From Anodontia alba (Eukaryota > Mollusca > Bivalvia > Lucinida > Lucinidae), in the NCBI GenBank assembly GCA_964016985.1, contig OZ024826.1, positions 61,023,012 through 61,087,011 on the forward strand: 64,000 bases of DNA, read 5' to 3'. A model generated the notes under the pieces. That model did not search any database. It was not told the origin of the DNA and was given only the letters and a program-made list of their open reading frames with translations. The position numbers were made by a program, and so were the translations under genes. Positions 56,751 through 64,000 of the stretch are shown piece after piece (the stretch's first letter is position 1; the number at the start of each line of letters is the position of its first letter).

Positions 56751-58673
56751 TGTAATGTGAGCTTTATATCATAGATCAAAGCACTGACAGCACTGGTGGG
56801 TCGATTGTCTCTGAGTGTAGGCTGGGAAAATGGTCCTGAACGGGAAGTCTGTTTCATTTAACCCTTAACTTCCTGTAATTTTAGCAAACAGTGCAGACCC
56901 TGATCAGACGCAGCGTTCTGTGGTATCTGATCTGTGTCTGCACTGTTTGCCAATGTTTTCTAATGTTCCAAATGTCCTAGTCCAAATGTTACAAATAACC
57001 CTCAATCAACCAGTGATTTTTTTTACCTGCGAGTCCCGCTTCATATACTCATAATTTTTCTCTGGGACTCACAAATTTTGTATACGCGAGTCCCTGGACT
57101 GACAAAATACAGTAGACAACTGCTGTAAAATATGTTACAGACTTATGATTTTATCATGGGACTCAATGAATTTCAGACATGTGAGTCCTTTGGACCCAAC
57201 AGAACCAAATTGTAAATAAATCACTGTATCAACAGCACACTGACGTCACAATGACAAGAAAAGCGTGGCTATAAATAGCCGTTACCCGGATTTATCTAAT
57301 GCGCGGTTTGATTACACTGGTCAATGATAATCACGTGGACAACTACCTTAAAGCAATTTTAAGGCGATTGTATAATATGGCTCGATTGTAAACGATCGAA
57401 GGCTCGACCGTAAACAATCGACCCGAAAGTGAAGATGATTTGGAATATTTAGCAGGTTAAGACATTTATGTTTGTAAAAATGGTTGACAGTAGTAAAACG
57501 ATCAATCAAAAAAAAAAACTGCTTTAATACTGGAAAGCGCCAAAAATCTAATAATAATGTCCCCTGCATAAGCCTTTTGCATTTCATCATGCGAACATCT
57601 GTCTTCGAACATATGCAGGTTGCAAAGGTTGTGCTCAGCATGTGCAGCCGCACAGTCTAATCAGACCTTTACTCTCCGCAAATAGAATGAATACAATAGA
57701 ATGTATGTATTGAAAGCAAAGGCCCGGATGATACTTTTGGTATGCGCAGTATAATCTGAATCAAAGCGTTTTGCGCATTTTCGAAGGCACTTTTTCGCTT
57801 GAAGCATCCCGGCCATAACCTATGGAGAAACAGGAAGATATGCATTGCATAGTCTTAGTAATATAATGTTCAATAAGGTAACCAGCACTTTTGCATCTAC
57901 ACGGCGGAAATCCGAATGTTCTCGTTCGGAAATGTTATTTTTATATTGCAAATTACCACGGATTTGTTCTACAAACCATTGCAGAAATACAATGTACAAG
58001 CTAATAATCCCACACAGCAGGACGCGGTTTTACAATTTAGGCTGCCACCAGCAGGAGATTTAAAATGATGACATAAAATTACATATAAATATATGTCAGA
58101 TGCGAAAAACAAATGCCCAGACCTGTCTTCACATCGATATATATTAATCAAACTTCGCCATAGTTTCTTACCAACGATTCTCTTTCCTTACTTTATAAAG
58201 TGGTAAGTTGGGAGATTTGCCTCAATTCATAATTATGAAAGCGTTATAAATGTGTTCAAATCTCAGAAAGAATTTAAGAATTTTTTTTTGTTTACCATAC
58301 CGTCCACTGGCGATAGGCGCACCTGACATGGCGCAAACACATTAGAGAGGTTCCACGGTTAAAAGTTTGGACTTTAACCGGTTGAATTTATAGAAAGAAT
58401 ACAATGCATTAAACTGCTTTCTCATTTTTTAAAGAAAATAAGATAATTCATTCAAATTGTTTCCGGCACAGTTCATTCAACTGTCTCCTCCATGTCAAGT
58501 ACATGTACATAATTTGGAAACAGTTAGAATGAAATAACAAGAGGGCCAACATAGCCATGTATCGCTCACCAGATAAATTGGCCTTTGGGTTCAGGAGAAG
58601 TGCAAAATAGATTTCCAAGATAGCGGCCATTGCGGCCTACTTGGATTTTTTATCGGAACGAGTTTAGCTCTTT
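56751..58673. repeat. Segment C, copy III
   Basis: Near-identical to copy II up to about 58290, then increasingly diverged. H1 foldback 56884-56950; CRE/TATA 57241-57277. Confidence 0.86.
57241..57277 (+). promoter_or_regulatory. CRE plus TATA promoter-like site, copy III
   Basis: TGACGTCA (57241-57248) and TATAAATA (57270-57277), identical in layout to copy II. Confidence 0.45.
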
Positions 58674-61600
58674 TAGCTCACCTGAGCTATGCTCAGGATG
58701 AGCTATTGTGATCACTTTTCGTCCATCGTCCGTCCGTCCTTTAGCATATTCAAACGACTTCTCCTCTGAAGCCGCTGGGCCAATTTTGCTCAAATTTCAT
58801 ATGGAGCCTCCTTAGGTTGGGGGAACGAAAAATTGCTAAAATGGTTGCGGTCCGTTGACCAAGATGGCCGTCATGCCTATAAATGTTAAAAACTTTTAAA
58901 AAACTTCTTCTCCAGAACCGAGGATGCCTTGGGACTACATCTTTGCACAAATCATTAGGAACGAGAGGTCTCCTAAAATTGCTAAAATAATAGTTGTATG
59001 TTGACGTTTGACCTTGTAACGGTGAGGTCAAGTTTGCTTCCCTATGCATTTGTATGGGGAAAATATTGAGAATTTTAAACTTCTCCTCTGTAGCCTCTAG
59101 GCTAATATTGCTCAAATTTCATGTGGAGCCTCCTTAGGTTAGGGGAAAGAAAGATTGCTAAAATGGTTGCGGTCCATTGACCAAGATGGCCGCCATGCCC
59201 ATATATGGTAAAAACCTTTAAAAATCTTCTTCTCCAGAACAAAGGATGATTTGAGGCTGAATCTTTGCATAAATCATCAGAGACGGGAGGTCTACTAAAG
59301 TTGTTAAAATAATGGTCGTATATTGACGTTTGACCCTTTTTACGGCGAGGTCAAGTTTGCTTCCCTATGCATTTGTATGGACACCATACATTTGTATGGG
59401 AAAAATATTGAGAATTTCAAACGACCTCCTCTGAAGCCTCTGGGCCAATGTTGCTCAAATTTCATGTGGAGCCTCCTTAGGTAGGGGGAACAAAAGATTG
59501 CAGAAATGGTCGCGGTCCATTCATTAAGATGGCTGCCATGCCTATATATGGTAAAAAAAAAATTAAAAAATCATCTTCTCTAGAGCCAAATAAGCCTTGG
59601 GGCCTTATCTTTGCTTAAATTCAGGAGATCTACCAAAATAGCTAAAATGATGGTCCTTCGTTGACATTTGACCTTTTTACGGCAAGGTCAAATTTGCTTC
59701 CCATGCATTTGCATAGGCCCTATACATTTATATGGGAAAAATGTTGAGAATTCATATTTTGGACATCTCCTCTATAATCAAGTCGAATCGAAACTTAATG
59801 ATGAGCATTAGGGTGCTTATGAGACACAAAATAGCTAAATGAGCCAATAGAAAATCCAAGATGGCCACCACAGCAGCCATCTTGAAAATCACTTTTCGAC
59901 ATCTCTTCTCAAACCTTAGATCGCTTTGAGCAGAAACTTGCCCTTTTAGCAACAGGATGACTTCTGGATCGAAATAAGCTAAAACTGTGTCGATCGAAAA
60001 TCCAAGATGGCCGCAATGGTTCTGCTCCATTGAACAAGATGGCCACCAGAGCTAAAAAATACAAAATCTTCAACGACATCTCGTCCTTGGCCAATGGCCT
60101 GATTTCAAAATATTTGCACAGAAGTATTCCACCAATGGCCCTCAATCAAATTACTAAAATGGCTCCGCTTGGCTGAACAAAATGGCGGTCACCCCCTCCC
60201 TCGCCCCCTCTAAAAAAACACAAAAGAGAAAACTTTAAAAGACATCTCCTCTACAGCCAGTGTCCTGATTTCAAAGTAATTTCATGGAAGTGTTCCTCTT
60301 ATGACCCTTTACCAAAATTGCTAAAAAGTTATGCTCGGCTGAACAAAATGGCCACCAGAGCTAAAAATAAAAAAAAAAACCTTTAAACATCTCATCGGCC
60401 AGTGGCCTGATTTCAAAACGATTTCACAGAACTGTTCCTCTTATCCCTCTTTACCAAATTTGCCAAAATGGTTGTTCTCTGCTGAACAAAATGGTCACCG
60501 GAGCTAAAAATAGAAAAAAAAAAACCTTTAAACGACATCTCCATGGCCAGTGGCAAGATTTCAAAATAATTTCACATCAATGTTCCTTATATGCCCCTTT
60601 GCCAAAATTGCTAAAATGGTGCTGCTCTGCTGAACAAAATGGTTGCCAGAGCTAAAAATAGAAAAGAAAACCTTTAAGGGACAAGATAAGTAGATGAACC
60701 AAATGACTTCTGAAAAATATCTGAACTTTGTTTTATTTATGGCGTTTTGAAAATTTCAGCATTTTAACCTTGAAAGCAAGATATCTCAAAAAATGTTTAG
60801 GCCATTGCCTTGTCATAAGAGTATTGGAAAAAATGTTGCATGCCATCAGCATATCTGCAGTGGCGGTTTCACTCAGGTGAGCGAGTTGTGGCCCGTGGGC
60901 CTCTTGTTTATCTACAAGTCACCCTGATGTTTCCTACTAGGTTTGGACTCAACTGGCTTTCGGTTCAGGTAAAGAAGCGAAAAATAGATTTTCAAGATGG
61001 TGGCCATCTTGGATTTCCGATCAGAATGCTTTTGCTATTTTGATCCATTAGTCACCCCGATGCTCCCTATCAAGTTTCAAGACAACTGGCTTTTCGTTAC
61101 AGGAGAAGAAGCGATAAATAGATTTTAAAATTTTTTATCCACAAGTCATCGTAATGGTTCCTACCAAGATCCAAGTCAGCTGGCTTTTTGGTTCAGGAAA
61201 AGAAGCAAAACAAAAAAAAAATATAGATTTTCAAGGTAGCGGCCACTGCAGCTATCTTGGATTTCCGATCGGAATGATTTTAGTTATTTTTTATCAACAT
61301 GTCATATCGATGCTTCCTACTACAAGTCACCCTGATGCATCCTACCGCGTTTCAAGTCAACTGGTTTTTCGGTTTAGGAGAGAAGCAAAAAAGTAGATTT
61401 TCAAGATAGCGGCCATCTTTGATTTCCGATCGGAATAATTTAAAGCTACTTTTGATTTCAAATCGCCCCGATGCTTCCTATCAAGTTTTAAGAAGTGGCC
61501 TTTCAGTTAAGGAGAAGAAGCGAAAAATAGATTTTCAAGATGGCCGCTACGACGGCCATCTTGGATATCCGATAGGAACGGTTTTAGCTATTTTTATCTT

Positions 61601-61739
61601 CAAGTCACTGCGATGCTTCCTACCAAGTTTCAAGTCAATTGGCCTTTTAGTTCAGGAGAAGCGTAGAACAAATTTTCAAAATGGCTGCCAAGGCGGCCAT
61701 CTTGGATTTCCGATCAGAACGAGTTTAGCTATTTTGTTC

Positions 61740-61762
61740 TTTTTTTATTATTATTATTATTT

Positions 61763-61800
<38 letters not shown>
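61740..61800. repeat. (ATT)n/(TTTA)n microsatellite in element D
   Basis: Short ATT repeats followed by about ten TTTA units inside a 138-bp unit, absent from neighbouring units. Confidence 0.9.
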
Positions 61801-61801
<1 letters not shown>

Positions 61802-62377
61802 CAAGTCGTCCCGATGCTTCCTACTGTTTCAAGTCAACTGGCCCTTCGGCTCAAGAGATTTTCCCATCAGGATTTCTGAACGGAATGATTTTAGCTATTT
61901 TTGATTAAGCCAAAAGTAGAGTTTCAAGATGGCGGCTATCTTCGGATCGGAACGATTTCGGCTATTTTTGATCTTCAGGTCAGCCCGATGCTTCCTACCA
62001 AGCTCCAAGTCAATTGGCTTTTTGTTCAGGAGAAGAAGCGAAAAACAGATTTTCAAGATTGCCTCTACAGCGGCCATCTTGGATTTCGGACAGGAACGAT
62101 TTTAGCTATTTTTGATCTGCAAATCACCGGGATGCTTCCTACCAGTCAATGGGCCTTTTAGTTCGGGAGAAGAACCAAAAATGAACAGTTTTCAACATGG
62201 CTGCCACGGCGGCCATCTTGGATTTCTGATCGAAACGCTTTTAGCTAATTTTGATTTACAAGTCACTCCGATGCTTCTTACCAAGTTTCAAGTCAACTGA
62301 CCTTTTGGTTCAGGAGAAGTAGGAAAAATAGATTTCAAGATGGCCGCCATTTAAACTATTTTAGCTTTTTTTATCTA

Positions 62378-62835
62378 CAATAAACGTCAAAAAGATTGCC
62401 TTAGGAAACCAAGAACACACTACAGATCAGAAAATGGGAGTTTCGGTTTTATTGAGACTCTTCATAAGCAGTTATGAAGTTTGCAACACTGCTTACGCCC
62501 TCTATCGTATACATGAGCAGAACTCCATTTTTCAAATATACCACAATGGGCCCAATGATCCCAAAGGAAATGAAAAATAAATAATCTGCACTATGGTAAA
62601 GCACGGAGAGACGTTCTACCGCCGCCACATGGCACTAATACCAGCTGCAGTGTAGTAAAATAAACGTCAAAAAGATTGCCTTTGGATACAAATAACACAC
62701 TACAGATCAGAAAATGGGAGTCTCAGTTTTATTGAGACTCTTCATAAGCAGTAATGAAGTTTACAACACTGCTTATGCCCTCTAACGTATACATGAGCAG
62801 AACTCCATTTTCAAATATACCACAATGGGCCCAAG
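62378..62835. repeat. Satellite G tandem monomers
   Basis: TAAACGTCAAAAAGATTGCC starts at about 62380 and again at 62661, giving a period of about 281-285 bp. The second monomer is cut at CACAATGGGCCCAAG. Contains the unoccupied SINE site (CACTACAGATCAGAAAAT). Confidence 0.85.
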
Positions 62836-63011
62836 TCACCTCGATGCTTCATACCATGTTTCGAGTCAACTGACACAGGGGTATAGGAGGAGTAGGTTTT
62901 TAAAGCAATTTGTTGACACCACACGACGGACGACGCACGACGCACCCGGGACGACGGACATTGACCGATCGCAATAGCTCACCATGGGCACTTCGTGCTC
63001 AGGTGAGCTAA

Positions 63012-63418
63012 CAAGCTTTATTTTCTGTGAAGTAAGCAAACTATCACTAATTTTCGCCTGAAGATATAGCCTACAAAAAACTTTAAATGTATATGGGACG
63101 AAACGGTTATATCATTGCAGGTCCTGCCATCAGAAAATCACATTTCTGTATTTACCAAATCATTTCTAATCGATTTGCCTGAGCGAACACTGTAGATCCT
63201 GATTAAAGCAGCAGTTTGATAAAAATCTGCTTTGTTTAGCATTCAGCGACCACTTTTAGACGTATCTCTAGTTACACAAATTGTCTTGTTAAAATTAGAA
63301 TAACGGTAATAAGTTTCCGTATCCCGGTAGCTGGAAGTCAGTAAAAACTTCGAATACCGTATTTACACTAAATATTTGGACACCTCAACTAGTTCCAGTT
63401 CTTATCTCAAACTTTAAA
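63012..63418. other. Unassigned sequence
   Basis: Nothing recognised between element D and the terminal MITE. Confidence 0.4.
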
Positions 63419-63420
63419 TA

Positions 63421-63736
63421 CAGTCGACTCTCGTTATCTCGAAATCCAAGGGACTATATGAAACACTTCGAGATATCCGTACTTCGACATATCAGATTTG
63501 CGGAACTGAGGAAAACAATTAATCGAACAACCACCTTTAACAGAATGAATCTTTAATTTGATTCCTAAGTTAGAGATATATTGAAAATATTGTGGAAAAG
63601 AGGAGAAATTGCTCCTAAGGAGCAATTTCTCCTCTTTTCCACAATATTTTGTTGCCTGTTGGTAGATCTCTGTGTCAAAACAGGGGCCAGATTTTCACTT
63701 CGAGATAAGCGAGTTCGAGATAACGAGAGTCGACTG
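63421..63736. mobile_element. 316-bp Tc1/mariner-type MITE with TA duplication
   Basis: TA at 63419-63420 and 63737-63738 flanks perfect ends CAGTCGACTCTCGTTATCTC and their inverse, with CAGT termini typical of pogo/Tigger-derived MITEs. The centre holds a perfect hairpin (63584-63615 against 63619-63650). No coding capacity. Confidence 0.9.
63584..63650. repeat. Perfect 32-bp hairpin with 3-nt loop
   Basis: Left arm 63584-63615 (AAAATATTGTGGAAAAGAGG ...) and right arm 63619-63650 are exact reverse complements around TAA. It lies in the middle of the MITE. Confidence 0.97.
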
Positions 63737-63738
63737 TA

Positions 63739-64000
63739 ACTCCATTTTACTATCCTTTTATGTGTATTAGGACTACTTGATGAGGGGCAAACAGTGTAGA
63801 CCTTTATCAGATGCCGCATTTGGGTCTGCATTACCTGCAAAGGCCTCTGTGACTCAGTAACTTAATAGGTTAAATTTATGTTACTAACTAGACATCCTCA
63901 TATTGATAAAAGTGAGTGAAATGAACAATTTGACCAGTGCGAAAAGCGAGGACTCTTACACGCTTGCTTGCGCAGGCTGATTAGTGTCGTTTGTATTAAC
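63739..64000. other. Right edge, H1 foldback fragment
   Basis: GCAAACAGTGTAGACC (63788) and GGTCTGCATTACCTGC (to 63838) form a diverged H1 foldback. The rest is unassigned. Confidence 0.55.

Larger units (their letters stand above)
58674..63011. mobile_element. Element D, copy III (both ends present, about 4.3 kb)
   Basis: The left end TTAGCTCACCTGAGCTATGC and the inverse of the right end, TTAGCTCACCTGAGCACGAA, start alike; both continue to GGTGAGCTATTG(T/C)GATC with about 45 bp of inverted similarity. Interior arrays: 310-350-bp units (58680-59760), about 150-bp units (60000-60680), a GTGAGCGAGTTGTGGCCCGT segment near 60878, then about ten 138-bp units (60905-62370). Satellite G is embedded at 62378-62835. 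No transposase was found, so it is a non-autonomous, array-bearing element. Diverged from copies I and II. Confidence 0.75.

Overview
This window is eukaryotic and consists almost entirely of repeats. Poly-A/T runs, long di- to tetranucleotide microsatellites, tRNA-derived SINEs, a Penelope-like retroelement and pogo/mariner transposases all point to a metazoan. Several dispersed families (ends carrying GCTCACCTGAGC, ends carrying CCCCGCCA, and foldbacks with arms like AACAGTGTAGACCCTGATGAG) are of kinds I associate with bivalve molluscs. That host assignment is an inference. No host multi-exon gene can be supported. The only protein-coding candidates outside recognised transposons are a HIRAN-like ORF (9498-9884) and a small 85-codon ORF repeated in several copies of a roughly 1.6-1.7 kb unit, called unit A here.

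Layout, left part (1-23040). A minus-strand LINE reverse-transcriptase scrap (about 495-690) is followed by a minus-strand transposase pseudogene (1727-2768). This pseudogene joins a pogo/CENP-B-type DNA-binding half to a mariner-type catalytic half. A plus-strand pogo/Tigger-like transposase pseudogene (6430-8898) carries several frameshifts and an Asp-to-Asn change at the third catalytic position. The HIRAN-like ORF comes next. From 10745 to 23040 there is one deeply nested stack. Unit A copy 1 is split by a foldback element (11807-22484). The foldback is split by a Penelope-like element (about 12044-18863 plus flank). The Penelope element is interrupted by a 3986-bp TIR element with AGGT duplications (13816-17801) and bordered by a 3570-bp TIR element with TTCTT duplications (18864-22433).

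Right part (22485-63012). A composite block is present three times in tandem: unit I (about 22485-41005), unit II (about 41010-53198) and unit III (after a 200-N gap, about 53399-63012). Each block runs in the same order: unit A copies, segment B with a short CCCCGCCA-ended element, segment C with a CRE/TATA promoter-like site, then a GCTCACCTGAGC-ended element filled with tandem arrays. Units I and II continue with a LINE tail, a longer CCCCGCCA-ended tandem-repeat element and TA/GATA microsatellites. Unit I alone holds a 5857-bp CAGT...ACTG element (26883-32739); units II and III preserve its empty TA site. The N gap lies exactly where units II and III meet, so one of them could be an uncollapsed haplotype.

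The right edge holds a 316-bp TA-flanked MITE (63421-63736) with a perfect 32-bp hairpin at its centre. The most interesting unexplained signals are these: the unit A mini-gene, which has a TATA box, a CATTC cap-like site and a histone-like 3' stem-loop; the chimeric pogo/mariner transposase; the transposase-less AGGT element carrying a 16-bp motif at about 350-bp intervals; and a foldback family with no visible target-site duplication.
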